Shown piece after piece: positions 7,972 to 15,792 of a stretch of 36,601 nucleotides of DNA (position 1 is the stretch's first letter; every line of letters starts with the position of its first letter). The notes under the pieces were generated by a model, which saw nothing but the letters and a program-made list of their open reading frames with translations, ran no database searches and was not told the DNA's origin. Made by a program: the position numbers and the translations under genes. Source of the DNA: an uncultured Lachnospiraceae bacterium (GTDB taxonomy: Bacteria > Bacillota > Clostridia > Lachnospirales > Lachnospiraceae); assembly GCA_902775485.1 (NCBI GenBank), contig CACYMJ010000023.1, positions 1 through 36,601 of the forward strand, given 5' to 3'.

Positions 7972-8676
7972 TTACAGTACGTGGAAGAATATTGCAAAGA
8001 ACTGTAATATGGAGCCGGCGAGAACGAACAGATGGAAAACGGAATGCATATACCGTTTTCCTTTTTTCTTGCCAATCGAGTAGAGTACCGCGCCGATGGT
8101 GTATGCGACTCCGCCGCCGAGTATCCATATGACGGCGGGCCACCCTATGGCTTCAACGGTAGGTTTGGCGGCGATGACTATGCACCAGCCGATGGCGATA
8201 TAGCATATCATTGACAGACGTCTGTACTTGTTATGATCTATGGCGGTAAAAACCGCTGCCATGATAGACAGCCCCCACACGATCCCGAACATGGTCCATG
8301 CCCAGCCGGGATGAATACGTCGAACGCCGGTCAGAAGGATGACCGTATATGTTCCGCCGATGAGATAGTAGATCGTACAGTGGTCGATGACCTGCATGAC
8401 CTTTTTGCCCATGTTACGGTGCAGGCCGTGGTATACACTGCTCATTGTGTACAGGATGATCAGAGAAGATCCGTATATCGACGAAGAAACAACACCCCAT
8501 GTATCTCCCTTAAGCGCCGACCTTACGACACACAGCACGAGCGCGGCTATACCGAGCGCACCGCCGACTATGTGGCTGACCATGTTGAAGATCTCCTCGC
8601 CCTTCGTATAATCGGGAAGGATCCTGTCTTTCAGTTTTGTACGCGGCTTGCGAAGCCTTGAAACATTCTCGCTCAT
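7972..8676 (-). CDS. Hemolysin III family (PAQR-type) membrane protein
   Basis: 234 residues with about seven hydrophobic helices. Family marks: EEIFNMVSHIVGGALG near the N-terminus (the conserved Ser-His), SVYHGL in the third helix, YYLIGGTYT, and HSVFHLFVLAGSILQFFAI at the end, giving the His residues that bind zinc in PAQR/HlyIII proteins. Start chosen at 8676, behind AAGGTGG; a longer frame to 8709 lacks a ribosome site. Despite the name, bacterial members are not established as toxins; a role in membrane homeostasis or as a hydrolase is proposed for the family. It converges with the MBL gene, leaving 18 bases between stops, and diverges from the aminotransferase. Confidence 0.9.
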   Translation of the reverse strand: MSENVSRLRKPRTKLKDRILPDYTKGEEIFNMVSHIVGGALGIAALVLCVVRSALKGDTWGVVSSSIYGSSLIILYTMSSVYHGLHRNMGKKVMQVIDHCTIYYLIGGTYTVILLTGVRRIHPGWAWTMFGIVWGLSIMAAVFTAIDHNKYRRLSMICYIAIGWCIVIAAKPTVEAIGWPAVIWILGGGVAYTIGAVLYSIGKKKGKRYMHSVFHLFVLAGSILQFFAIFFHVL

Positions 8677-8710
8677 ATATATCCACCTTAATAATAAACA
8701 CCTCGACATA

Positions 8711-8743
8711 ATCTAATATACAACATTAGATGAGTCGTGTCAA
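8711..8743 (-). promoter_or_regulatory. hlyIII-family promoter with palindromic operator
   Basis: Minus strand: TTGACA (8738-8743), 17-bp spacer, TATATT (8715-8720), close to consensus. A perfect 7-bp inverted repeat, ATCTAAT-N7-ATTAGAT (8711-8731), covers the -10 and half of the spacer. Its position suggests a repressor site. Confidence 0.65.
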
Positions 8744-8770
8744 AAATATGACGGACACTGTCAAGTCTAC

Positions 8771-8799
8771 TTGTGCAACGGCTGATAGTACTATATAAT
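8771..8799 (+). promoter_or_regulatory. Promoter of the aminotransferase-Nudix operon
   Basis: TTGTGC (8771-8776), 17-bp spacer, TATAAT (8794-8799). The perfect -10 and ideal spacing support it; the predicted leader is about 40 bases. Confidence 0.55.
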
Positions 8800-8844
8800 T
8801 ACTCACGATGATCATTTAGCACATGCAGCAAGAAGGAGCATATT

Positions 8845-10134
8845 ATGAAACCGTACAGTGAACTGACCAAAAGCGAACTTATCGAGCTGGAACAGAAACT
8901 CTTTCTTCAATATGAAGATATGAAGGCACGCGGCCTTAACCTTAACATGGCACGCGGACTTCCTTCGGCCGAGCAGCTTGATATGGAAGCTGATTTCTTC
9001 GGAATGCTTTATCCCGATTCATCCTTTATTTCGGAAGAGGGCAAGGACTGCCGTAATTACGGTGAGCTTACCGGTATCCATGAAGCCAGGAGACTCATGG
9101 GACAGATGATGGAGATCAGTGACGAGAACGTTATCGTGTTCGGTAATTCATCCCTTAACGTTATGTATGACACGGTAGCACGTTCAATGATCCTCGGCGT
9201 TTGCGGATCAACTCCGTGGTGCAGGCTTGACAAGGTCAAGTTCTTATGCCCGGTTCCCGGCTATGACAGACACTTTGCGATAACCGAACAGTTCGGCATC
9301 GAAATGATAAACATACCTATGCTTGAGAGCGGTCCCGATATGGATCTTGTCGAAAAATATGTCAACAACGATCCGGCAGTAAAGGGTATCTGGTGTGTTC
9401 CCAAGTACAGCAATCCCGGCGGAGTGACGTATTCGGATGAGACGGTTGAAAGGTTTGCACACCTCAAACCGGCTGCGGAGGACTTCCGTATATTCTGGGA
9501 TAACGCTTACTGCATCCATCATCTGTATGAAGACAGACAGGACAAGCTCATCGAGATAATCGGTGCCTGCGAGAAGGCCGGCAATCCCGACATGGTCTAC
9601 AAGTTCTGCTCAACGAGCAAGGTAACGTTCCCGGGAAGCGGACTTGCGGCACTCGGTGCGAGCAAGAGGAATCTGGATTACATCAAGAGCGTCATCACGA
9701 TCCAGACGATAGGACACGATAAGCTCAACCAGCTTCGCCATGTGCGCTATTTCAAGGATATAAACGGCATGAGAGAGCATATGAAAAAACATGCCGCCAT
9801 ACTTCGTCCGAAGTTTGAACTTGTACAGAAAAGATTATCCGAGGAACTTGACGGACTCGGCATCGGAAGATGGTCAAATCCTGTTGGCGGATATTTTGTA
9901 TCGTTCAATACACTTCCCGGACTTGCAAAAACCGTTGTCGGTATGTGCAAGGATGCGGGTGTTACGATGACAGGCGCAGGTGCAACATATCCGTACAAGA
10001 AGGATCCCGAGGATTCGAACATCAGGATAGCGCCGACATTCCCGCCGATCGATGAGCTTGCCAAGGCACTTGATGTGTTCACGCTGTGCGTAAAGCTCGC
10101 AAGTATTCAAAAGATGCTGGAAGAAGGGCATTGA
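8845..10134 (+). CDS. PLP-dependent aminotransferase, MocR/class Ic aspartate aminotransferase type
   Basis: 429 residues, fold-type I aminotransferase. NLNMARGLPSAEQLDM, GELTGIHEARRLMG, VPKYSNPGG and FWDNAYCIHHL (PLP-binding Asn/Asp/Tyr segments) are followed by the PLP lysine in STSKVTFPGSG (K259). This set matches the group annotated as aminotransferase MocR or alanine-glyoxylate aminotransferase (PF12897), some of which are aspartate aminotransferases of subgroup Ic. No N-terminal HTH is present, so it is an enzyme and not a MocR regulator. Start follows AGAAGGAG. The Nudix gene begins three bases after its stop. Aspartate transamination is the most likely reaction; other amino-acid donors are possible. 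Confidence 0.9.
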   Translation: MKPYSELTKSELIELEQKLFLQYEDMKARGLNLNMARGLPSAEQLDMEADFFGMLYPDSSFISEEGKDCRNYGELTGIHEARRLMGQMMEISDENVIVFGNSSLNVMYDTVARSMILGVCGSTPWCRLDKVKFLCPVPGYDRHFAITEQFGIEMINIPMLESGPDMDLVEKYVNNDPAVKGIWCVPKYSNPGGVTYSDETVERFAHLKPAAEDFRIFWDNAYCIHHLYEDRQDKLIEIIGACEKAGNPDMVYKFCSTSKVTFPGSGLAALGASKRNLDYIKSVITIQTIGHDKLNQLRHVRYFKDINGMREHMKKHAAILRPKFELVQKRLSEELDGLGIGRWSNPVGGYFVSFNTLPGLAKTVVGMCKDAGVTMTGAGATYPYKKDPEDSNIRIAPTFPPIDELAKALDVFTLCVKLASIQKMLEEGH

Positions 10135-10137
10135 ATT

Positions 10138-10677
10138 ATGGATAACAGACCCGAACGAATCGGCCGCACCCTCATACATAACGGCGCGATCGTTGACATT
10201 TATCAGGATCGTATGCAGCTTCCGGACGGAAGTGAGGAAAATTTTGATTTCATAAAGCATAAGGGCGCGGCAGCGGTAGTACCTGTCATGGATGATGGGC
10301 GCATCGTTATGGTCAGGCAGTACCGCAACGCCATAGATCAGTATACGCTTGAGATCCCTGCCGGTGGACTCAACGGCGCGGATGAGCCGACCAAGGTCGC
10401 GGCGCATCGTGAACTTGAGGAAGAGACAGGTTACTATGCCGATATGGAGGACATATCTTTCCTCCTGACCCTTTATACGACCGTGGCGTTCTGCAATGAG
10501 AAGATCGATATTTATGTGGCGAAAAATCTTCGCAAGACATGCCAGCATCTCGATGATGATGAGTTTATTGACGTAGGCATATATACTGTCGATGAGCTTG
10601 CGGATATGGTCCTTGCTGGAAAGATCGTGGATGCAAAAACCATTGCGGCCATAATGACCTATAAGAACAGTCTGTAA
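10138..10677 (+). CDS. Nudix hydrolase, ADP-ribose pyrophosphatase type
   Basis: 179 residues. A complete Nudix box is present: Gly, five residues, Glu, seven residues, then RELEEETGY (roughly residues 82-105). The upstream KGAAAVVPVMDDGRIVMVRQYR and EIPAGG segments are typical of the ADP-ribose pyrophosphatase (NudF-like) group that cleaves nucleoside diphosphate sugars. It follows the aminotransferase by three bases and probably relies on coupled translation, since only a weak AAGGG precedes the ATG. No clear terminator follows. Confidence 0.9.
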   Translation: MDNRPERIGRTLIHNGAIVDIYQDRMQLPDGSEENFDFIKHKGAAAVVPVMDDGRIVMVRQYRNAIDQYTLEIPAGGLNGADEPTKVAAHRELEEETGYYADMEDISFLLTLYTTVAFCNEKIDIYVAKNLRKTCQHLDDDEFIDVGIYTVDELADMVLAGKIVDAKTIAAIMTYKNSL

Positions 10678-10710
10678 ACTTTTTATGGCAACTTTTTATT
10701 GTAAACTTTT

Positions 10711-10756
10711 CACAACATATAGTAATGGTCAAAATCGGCTTTATCGATATGTTGTG
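10711..10756. repeat. 10-bp inverted repeat between the Nudix gene and xerD
   Basis: CACAACATAT (10711-10720) and ATATGTTGTG (10747-10756) are perfect complements separated by 26 bases. No T run follows, so it is not a standard terminator. Further on, TGCGATAAA occurs twice in direct tandem (10772-10789). The rest of this 218-bp spacer is A/T-rich with no gene. Confidence 0.55.
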
Positions 10757-10806
10757 TCAAGTACCAAAAAGTGCGATAAATGCGATAAAATCAAGGAATT
10801 TTTATG

Positions 10807-10835
10807 TTGATTTTATAAAAAAATCTGCTTATAAT
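10807..10835 (+). promoter_or_regulatory. xerD promoter
   Basis: TTGATT (10807-10812), 17-bp spacer, TATAAT (10830-10835). Transcription would begin near 10842, giving a leader of about 54 bases that contains a CTGA-N6-TCAG hairpin (10852-10865). Confidence 0.6.
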
Positions 10836-10894
10836 AAGACGAGCGGCACCACTGATAACCGTCAGCCGATACGTTGAAAGAGGCAGATTTTTTT
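10817..10894. repeat. 12-bp inverted repeat spanning xerD promoter and ribosome site
   Basis: AAAAAAATCTGC (10817-10828) and GCAGATTTTTTT (10883-10894) are perfect complements 54 bases apart. The right arm ends one base before the xerD ATG (10896) and starts at the end of the AAAGAGG ribosome site. Only a read-through transcript from upstream would contain both arms, because the local promoter starts downstream of the left arm. Such an RNA would have a terminator-like hairpin with a T run directly at the start codon. Confidence 0.6.
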
Positions 10895-10895
10895 T

Positions 10896-11780
10896 ATGGA
10901 ACAAGCAATTCAAGGGTTCATAACTTATTTACATAACGTCAAGAAAAAATCCCTGAATACAGAACTTTCATATAAGAGAGACTTAAGTAAGATGCAGGAC
11001 TATTTTGCGGGCGAGGGCATTACCGAACTGTCGGATGTTACCGAAGATGCTCTTGCAAAGTATGTTACGCATCTTAATGAGAGCGGTTTTGCCGCAGCTA
11101 CAGTGTCGCGTTCGGTAGCATCGGCCAAGGCATTTTTCCATTACTGTGCCAATGAAGGGCTGATAGTAAAGGATCCGACAGGAGTGTTAAAAGCACCGAA
11201 GATCGAAAAGAAGATGCCCGAGATCCTGACAATGGATGAGGTCACAAGACTTCTTGAACAGCCCAAAGGCGATACTCCGAAAGAGATCAGGGACAAGGCC
11301 ATGCTCGAGCTTTTGTATGCCACCGGCATAAGGGTATCCGAACTTATGAATCTTGAGATATCGGATGTAAACATGCAGATGTGCTACATCACATGCCGTG
11401 ACGCATCAAAGGAGCGTGTGATCCCGTTTGGAAGAGAAGCAAAACACGCACTGACGAGGTATCTTGAAGGCGGAAGAGAAGCTATCGTTGAAGATCAGAC
11501 ATCAACCGTTCTGTTCGCGAACTGTTCCGGACAGAAGATGAGCCGTCAGGGATTCTGGAAACTTATAAAATATTATGCCAAGAAGGCAAAGATAAATGCG
11601 GATATAACACCTCATACACTGAGGCACTCATTTGCGGCGCATCTTGTTGAGAACGGTGCAGACCTGCGTGCGGTACAGGAAATGCTCGGACATTCCGACA
11701 TATCCACGACGCAGATATATGCCACGATGAATCATAACAAGATCAGGGAAGTGTATGCGAAAGCTCATCCGAGAGGATAG
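10896..11780 (+). CDS. xerD: Site-specific tyrosine recombinase XerD
   Basis: 294 residues, the size of Xer recombinases that resolve chromosome dimers at dif. The N-terminal SAM-like core-binding domain (about 1-90) is followed by the catalytic domain with LLYATGIRVSEL (first Arg), HTLRHSFAAHLVENG (His and second Arg), LGHSD (His) and IYATMN (nucleophilic Tyr), all intact. The signature DKAMLELLYATGIR leans to XerD over XerC. No integrase-associated genes or att-like repeats adjoin it, so a housekeeping role is favoured. The AAAGAGG ribosome site is unusually far (about 12 bases) from the ATG. Its last 16 bases overlap the convergent PHP gene. Confidence 0.92.
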   Translation: MEQAIQGFITYLHNVKKKSLNTELSYKRDLSKMQDYFAGEGITELSDVTEDALAKYVTHLNESGFAAATVSRSVASAKAFFHYCANEGLIVKDPTGVLKAPKIEKKMPEILTMDEVTRLLEQPKGDTPKEIRDKAMLELLYATGIRVSELMNLEISDVNMQMCYITCRDASKERVIPFGREAKHALTRYLEGGREAIVEDQTSTVLFANCSGQKMSRQGFWKLIKYYAKKAKINADITPHTLRHSFAAHLVENGADLRAVQEMLGHSDISTTQIYATMNHNKIREVYAKAHPRG

Positions 11781-12583
11781 AGCGAAGGTTTCCTTCCGGA
11801 AAATACAGCGTGATATTTAAAACCGCATTCGATAAGCAGTGATTCGACAACGTCAAAACCGTTTGCCAGACTCGATGTGGTATGGGCATCGCTTCCTATG
11901 GTGATCAGTTCCCCGCCCAGCTGCTTATATCTGATAATGACATCTTTACAGGGATTCGGCTCGCCGAGTCCCTTTCTGTATCCTGCGGAATTAACTTCCA
12001 AAGCGATCCCTCTGTCAATAAGGGCTTTTAATATCGGATCGATCACATTGGCATATTTTTTATATGAATATTCCCTGTTTTTATTCGGACCGTAACGGAC
12101 CACGTAATCAAGATGTCCGAATGAATCGAATCCGTCAAACAGTTCTATATCCTGTAACGCTTCCTCAAAGTATTCGGTATATGCTTCGCGCTCGGACCTG
12201 CCTTCGTAGAAGGATGGGTAGTAGGGATCGGCTCTTCCTATAGTATGTGCGGATCCGATGATATAATCAAAATCATATTGGTTAACATAATTACTATTCC
12301 AGTCAACCAAATGAGGCTGCAGGCCGAGTTCCACACCGAATAACAGATCGATCCTGTCACTGTATTTTTCCTTCATCTCTAAATATTTTTTCAAATAACT
12401 GCCGGTATCAAGAACGAATTCAACGGGACCATCCGGATCCTGACGGGGGTAGTCCATATCCATATGTTCGGTAAAACACATGGTTTTAAGACCTATGGAT
12501 ATGGCTCTTTGTATAAGCTCTTCCATAGGGGTCTTGCAGTCACTTGAAAACGAAGTATGTGTATGTGTGTCCGATAAGATCAT
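11765..12583 (-). CDS. PHP-domain histidinol-phosphatase family protein
   Basis: 272 residues. The start at 12583 puts the metal-binding motif at the N-terminus (MILSDTHTHTSFSSD), as in HisJ/HisK histidinol-phosphatases; the longer frame to 12769 would add a hydrophobic stretch without a ribosome site. CFTEHMDMDYP, FDYIIGSAHTIG, DSFGHLDYVVRYG, ALEVNSAGYRKG and TIGSDAHTTSSLANGFD supply the remaining PHP His/Asp metal ligands in family order. The usual reaction is dephosphorylation of histidinol phosphate in histidine synthesis. No other his genes are nearby, so a different phosphatase substrate is possible. It converges with xerD, with 16 bp of 3' overlap. Confidence 0.88.
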   Translation of the reverse strand: MILSDTHTHTSFSSDCKTPMEELIQRAISIGLKTMCFTEHMDMDYPRQDPDGPVEFVLDTGSYLKKYLEMKEKYSDRIDLLFGVELGLQPHLVDWNSNYVNQYDFDYIIGSAHTIGRADPYYPSFYEGRSEREAYTEYFEEALQDIELFDGFDSFGHLDYVVRYGPNKNREYSYKKYANVIDPILKALIDRGIALEVNSAGYRKGLGEPNPCKDVIIRYKQLGGELITIGSDAHTTSSLANGFDVVESLLIECGFKYHAVFSGRKPSLYPLG

Positions 12584-12658
12584 TTTATGCCGCTTCCGTC
12601 CGCTTATTTTCGTTAACATATTAACACATAAAATACGCAAAAAACAGCCGTATTTTGG

Positions 12659-12688
12659 TTGACTGGCGTGGTACAAACAGGGTAAAAT
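12659..12688 (+). promoter_or_regulatory. Candidate chemoreceptor promoter
   Basis: TTGACT (12659-12664), 18-bp spacer, TAAAAT (12683-12688), about 48 bases before the ATG. No sigma-28-type flagellar promoter (TAAA-N15-GCCGATAA) was recognised here. A small inverted repeat GTTAA-N4-TTAAC (12612-12625) lies upstream, nearer the divergent PHP gene. Confidence 0.5.
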
Positions 12689-12735
12689 ATAACAGTATCT
12701 ATTTGGATATATTCTTAATAGAAGGAAGGGAAAAA

Positions 12736-14496
12736 ATGAGAAGATTATTTTCAAAAGCAAACATGTCATTTATGATGGCGCTCCAGCTGCTGGTAACCCC
12801 AATGGTTATCTGTCTTATCGTTTCGCTTGTTTTCCTCGGAGTCGAGATGAACAGCACGTACAGTGAGGCGGAATCACTTTATTTTGATACGCTTTACGAA
12901 GTGAACAGCAAGCTTGTAAATGCCGACAGAGACCTGTATCAGGCTATGAATGCCGCACAGCAGTATCTGAGCATCACACAGTCGGACGGAAATATTCCCG
13001 CCGATGTAATGGAAGGGCTTCTTGCGGTCAGGGTGGATGATTATAATGAAAATCTCGACCAGACTCTCGAGAGGATCAACGGTGCGACCGATATCGCGAA
13101 GAACAATCCCGATCTGTTCACTGGAACGTTACTTGAAGGAAAGAGTTATAAGGATTATTACGATCAGTTCCAGACTGATTACGATGCATGGCTCAAATCA
13201 TTTAATTTCCAGACTTCCGAAGGTGATCAGACAGCGTTCAATGAGACGTTTGAGACAGCAAGAGACGGTATCTCATGCATGACCGATATCGTTGAGGAAT
13301 GGGCCAAGAATTCCGAAACAGCTGCAAAGGCAGAGATCAGGAATAAGGTCATAATGCTGTCTGTTATATTTGCTATCATCGTTGTTCTTCTGTATGTTCT
13401 TCTTATAGTTACCGCCAAATCTCTTGCCGATGGCGTTAAGAGAACAAGTGATGCGATCGACGGCATGTCAAACGGAGATTTTGTTACCAAGATCGATTCC
13501 GATTCTCCGGTAAGGGAATTCAGCCATATAGCACGCTCTGCGGAAAACATGAGGCATAATCTTCATGAAGCGCTCAAGCGTATCGTGGGCGGAGCCGCGA
13601 ACGTTGATGAGAGAGCAGGCGATGCCATGACAAGGATATCCGACAGCCAGAGAGTTACAAACGATATCTATCAGGCTGTATCTGATCTTGCAAACGGCGC
13701 AACTTCAATGGCCGGTGACGTACAGTCGACTTCAACGATCACGGTTGATATTGGAAATGCCGTTGAGACGGTGCTTGAGGCAGCCAACTCCAACCTTGAA
13801 AAGGGCGGCGCGGTTATCAATGAATCAACACGCGTAAGAGATGAACTCGGAGAGCTCATGCAGTCCGGTCAGAACACAAGAGATAAGGCTAAGCAGGTTT
13901 CCGAATCTGTCAGTGATACGGCTAAGGTTGTAACACAGATATCTCAGGCAGCCGAGCTTATCATTTCAATAGCAAACCAGACCAACCTCCTTGCGCTTAA
14001 CGCATCTATCGAGGCAGCAAGAGCAGGAGAGGCAGGAAAGGGATTCGCGGTCGTTGCGGATAACATCAAGAACCTTGCGGAAGAATCCAATGATGCAGCC
14101 AATGAGATCACGGGCATGCTCAAGCAGATCTCCGATCTGTCGGAACGCAACATGTCACTTACCGACGATATCAGAACAGCTACTGAGACCGAGTCCGAAG
14201 CACTTAACAGCATGAGCGAATCCTTCGAGGAGATGCTTGCGATGCTTCACCAGACAGAGGAAGGAAACAAGCAGATCGTTTCTCTTGTCAAGACTCTTGA
14301 TTCTGATAAGAATTCGATACTTGATTCGGTTGAATCACTTTCATCCGTATCTGAGCAGTATGCGGCTTCAACACAGCAGACAAATGCATCGCTTTCCATG
14401 CTCGACCAGAATATGGAAGATGTTGTCAGACAGGCTGATGATCTTAAGAACATAGCCAACGATCTGAAAGAGAACGTTAAGATGTTCACGATCTGA
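12736..14496 (+). CDS. Methyl-accepting chemotaxis protein
   Basis: 586 residues, transmembrane chemoreceptor that signals to CheA/CheW. Layout: TM1 (about 12-37), an extracytoplasmic helical sensor of ~165 residues that looks like a four-helix bundle ([15 protein letters not shown]), TM2 (about 205-229), a HAMP domain (about 230-285) and the signalling coiled coil. The CheA-binding tip is intact at about 415-442 ([20 protein letters not shown] then KGFAVVAD). Start chosen at 12736 behind GAAGGAAGGG; an in-frame extension to 12655 would overlap the promoter. The ligand is unknown. No other chemotaxis gene is present, so it is an orphan receptor that must use che genes elsewhere. Confidence 0.95.
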   Translation: MRRLFSKANMSFMMALQLLVTPMVICLIVSLVFLGVEMNSTYSEAESLYFDTLYEVNSKLVNADRDLYQAMNAAQQYLSITQSDGNIPADVMEGLLAVRVDDYNENLDQTLERINGATDIAKNNPDLFTGTLLEGKSYKDYYDQFQTDYDAWLKSFNFQTSEGDQTAFNETFETARDGISCMTDIVEEWAKNSETAAKAEIRNKVIMLSVIFAIIVVLLYVLLIVTAKSLADGVKRTSDAIDGMSNGDFVTKIDSDSPVREFSHIARSAENMRHNLHEALKRIVGGAANVDERAGDAMTRISDSQRVTNDIYQAVSDLANGATSMAGDVQSTSTITVDIGNAVETVLEAANSNLEKGGAVINESTRVRDELGELMQSGQNTRDKAKQVSESVSDTAKVVTQISQAAELIISIANQTNLLALNASIEAARAGEAGKGFAVVADNIKNLAEESNDAANEITGMLKQISDLSERNMSLTDDIRTATETESEALNSMSESFEEMLAMLHQTEEGNKQIVSLVKTLDSDKNSILDSVESLSSVSEQYAASTQQTNASLSMLDQNMEDVVRQADDLKNIANDLKENVKMFTI

Positions 14497-14508
14497 TACA
14501 AACATGAT

Positions 14509-14534
14509 CTGAGAAAACTGTTGTATTTTCTCAG
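14509..14534. repeat. 9-bp inverted repeat after the chemoreceptor gene
   Basis: CTGAGAAAA / TTTTCTCAG with an 8-base loop, 12 bases after the stop codon. It lacks a T run on the plus strand, so it is at best a weak terminator. It may stabilise the 3' end; its right arm overlaps the -35 proposed for gap. Confidence 0.5.
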
Positions 14535-14549
14535 CAATGTGTGTAAAAT
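14521..14549 (+). promoter_or_regulatory. Candidate gap promoter
   Basis: TTGTAT (14521-14526), 17-bp spacer, TAAAAT (14544-14549). The -35 is weak, but the same TTGTAT-17-TAxAAT arrangement recurs before the sortase gene and at rny P2. Confidence 0.4.
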
Positions 14550-14617
14550 AGTCGTGCTGGTTATTAGAGTGCTATGCACTTTATCACAATATTTTAAATG
14601 TTTAGGAGGATTTAAAC

Positions 14618-15634
14618 ATGGCAGTAAAAGTTGCAATCAATGGTTTTGGCCGTATCGGTCGTCTTGCATTCAGACAGATGTTCGGTGCTGAGGGATTTGA
14701 GATCGTAGCTATCAACGACCTTACATCTCCCGAGATGCTCGCTCACCTTCTTAAGTATGACAGCACACAGGGTCGTTACGCTCTTTGTGACAAGGTTACA
14801 TTCGGTGAGGATTCAATCTCTGTTGACGGCAAGAAGATCACAATTTACAAGGAAGCAGATGCTAAGAACCTTCCTTGGGGACAGCTCGGAGTTGACGTAG
14901 TTCTCGAGTGTACAGGTTTCTACACAAGCAAAGATAAGGCTCAGGCTCATATCGATGCAGGTGCTAAGCACGTTATCATCTCTGCTCCTGCCGGGAACGA
15001 TCTTCCTACTATCGTATATAATGTTAACCATCAGTCACTTACAGCTGACGACAAGATCATCTCAGCTGCTTCATGTACAACAAACTGCCTTGCTCCCATG
15101 GCTAAGGCTCTTAACGACTGTGCACCCATCAAGACAGGTATCATGTGCACGATCCATGCTTACACAGGTGACCAGATGACTCTTGACGGACCTCAGAGAA
15201 AGGGCGACAAGAGACGTTCACGTGCTGCTGCATGCAACATCGTTCCCAACTCAACAGGTGCTGCAAAGGCTATCGGCCTTGTTATCCCTGAGCTCAACGG
15301 TAAGCTCATCGGTGCTGCACAGCGTGTTCCTACCCCTACAGGTTCAACAACGATCCTTACAGCTGTTGTAGAAGGCAACGTTACAAAGGAACAGATCAAC
15401 GACGCTATGAAGGCTGCTTCAAACGAGAGCTTCGGTTACAACACAGACGAGATCGTATCAAGCGATATCATCGGTATGACATACGGTTCACTCTTTGATG
15501 CAACTCAGACAATGGTTCTGCCTCTTGATAACGGCACAACTCAGGTTCAGGTTGTTTCATGGTATGACAACGAGAACTCATACACAAGCCAGATGGTTCG
15601 TACGATCAAGCATTTCGGAAGCCTTCTTAAGTAA
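14618..15634 (+). CDS. gap: Glyceraldehyde-3-phosphate dehydrogenase (type I)
   Basis: NAD-dependent oxidation and phosphorylation of glyceraldehyde 3-phosphate in glycolysis. 338 residues. NAD-binding start [16 protein letters not shown], catalytic Cys153 in [31 protein letters not shown] and the C-terminal [13 protein letters not shown] are all present. Strong AGGAGG ribosome site. Codon use is visibly more biased than in neighbours (few synonymous choices, for example repeated GCT, CTT and ACA), as expected of a highly expressed gene. It is followed by a G/C-rich hairpin and a nested palindrome before pgk, so gap may be transcribed alone or with pgk-tpiA by read-through. Confidence 0.98.
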   Translation: MAVKVAINGFGRIGRLAFRQMFGAEGFEIVAINDLTSPEMLAHLLKYDSTQGRYALCDKVTFGEDSISVDGKKITIYKEADAKNLPWGQLGVDVVLECTGFYTSKDKAQAHIDAGAKHVIISAPAGNDLPTIVYNVNHQSLTADDKIISAASCTTNCLAPMAKALNDCAPIKTGIMCTIHAYTGDQMTLDGPQRKGDKRRSRAAACNIVPNSTGAAKAIGLVIPELNGKLIGAAQRVPTPTGSTTILTAVVEGNVTKEQINDAMKAASNESFGYNTDEIVSSDIIGMTYGSLFDATQTMVLPLDNGTTQVQVVSWYDNENSYTSQMVRTIKHFGSLLK

Positions 15635-15660
15635 TCAGAGTTAAAACTTAAGAGTGTAAT

Positions 15661-15689
15661 GGCCCGGTCCGTCAAGGGCCGGGCCGTTT
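15661..15689 (+). terminator. G/C-rich hairpin after gap, weak terminator
   Basis: GGCCCGGTCC (15661-15670) and GGGCCGGGCC (15676-15685) form a 10-bp stem with one G-T pair and a GTCAA loop, followed only by GTTTA. The strong stem with a short T run suggests partial termination or 3'-end protection of gap mRNA. Confidence 0.55.
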
Positions 15690-15690
15690 A

Positions 15691-15770
15691 TGTGTCAAAT
15701 GTGTCAAAGGGACGGTTCTTTTGACACACATTGAAAGGCATGTGTCAAAAGAACCGTCCCTTTGACACAT
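15691..15770. repeat. Nested palindrome with 30-bp perfect arms between gap and pgk (REP/MITE-like)
   Basis: Bases 15699-15728 and 15741-15770 are perfect inverted copies with a 12-base loop. Each arm is itself an imperfect palindrome: TGTGTCAAA at one end and TTTGACACA at the other, around a GGGACGGTTC / GAACCGTCCC core. An additional TGTGTCAAA (15691-15699) makes a tandem direct repeat at the left edge. This looks like a dispersed mobile palindrome. I recall similar GAACCGTCCC/TGTCAAA palindromes scattered in many bacterial genomes, possibly moved by REP-associated (Y1) transposases, but could not check this. In RNA it would be a very stable hairpin ending 10 bases before the pgk ribosome site. 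Confidence 0.85.
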
Positions 15771-15792
15771 TTTATCTAACGGAGGAAAAAAC

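Noticed and set aside
10674-10710. dif-like sequence (GTAAACT-containing) upstream of xerD
   Set aside because: Only one half resembles a Xer arm; the other half and the central spacing do not match the Firmicute dif pattern.
10896-11780. The tyrosine recombinase as a sign of a phage or integrative element
   Set aside because: Length and motifs fit housekeeping XerD, and no integrase partners, att repeats or phage genes are nearby.
14509-14534. Inverted repeat after the chemoreceptor as a strong terminator
   Set aside because: No T run follows the stem on the plus strand; kept only as a repeat.
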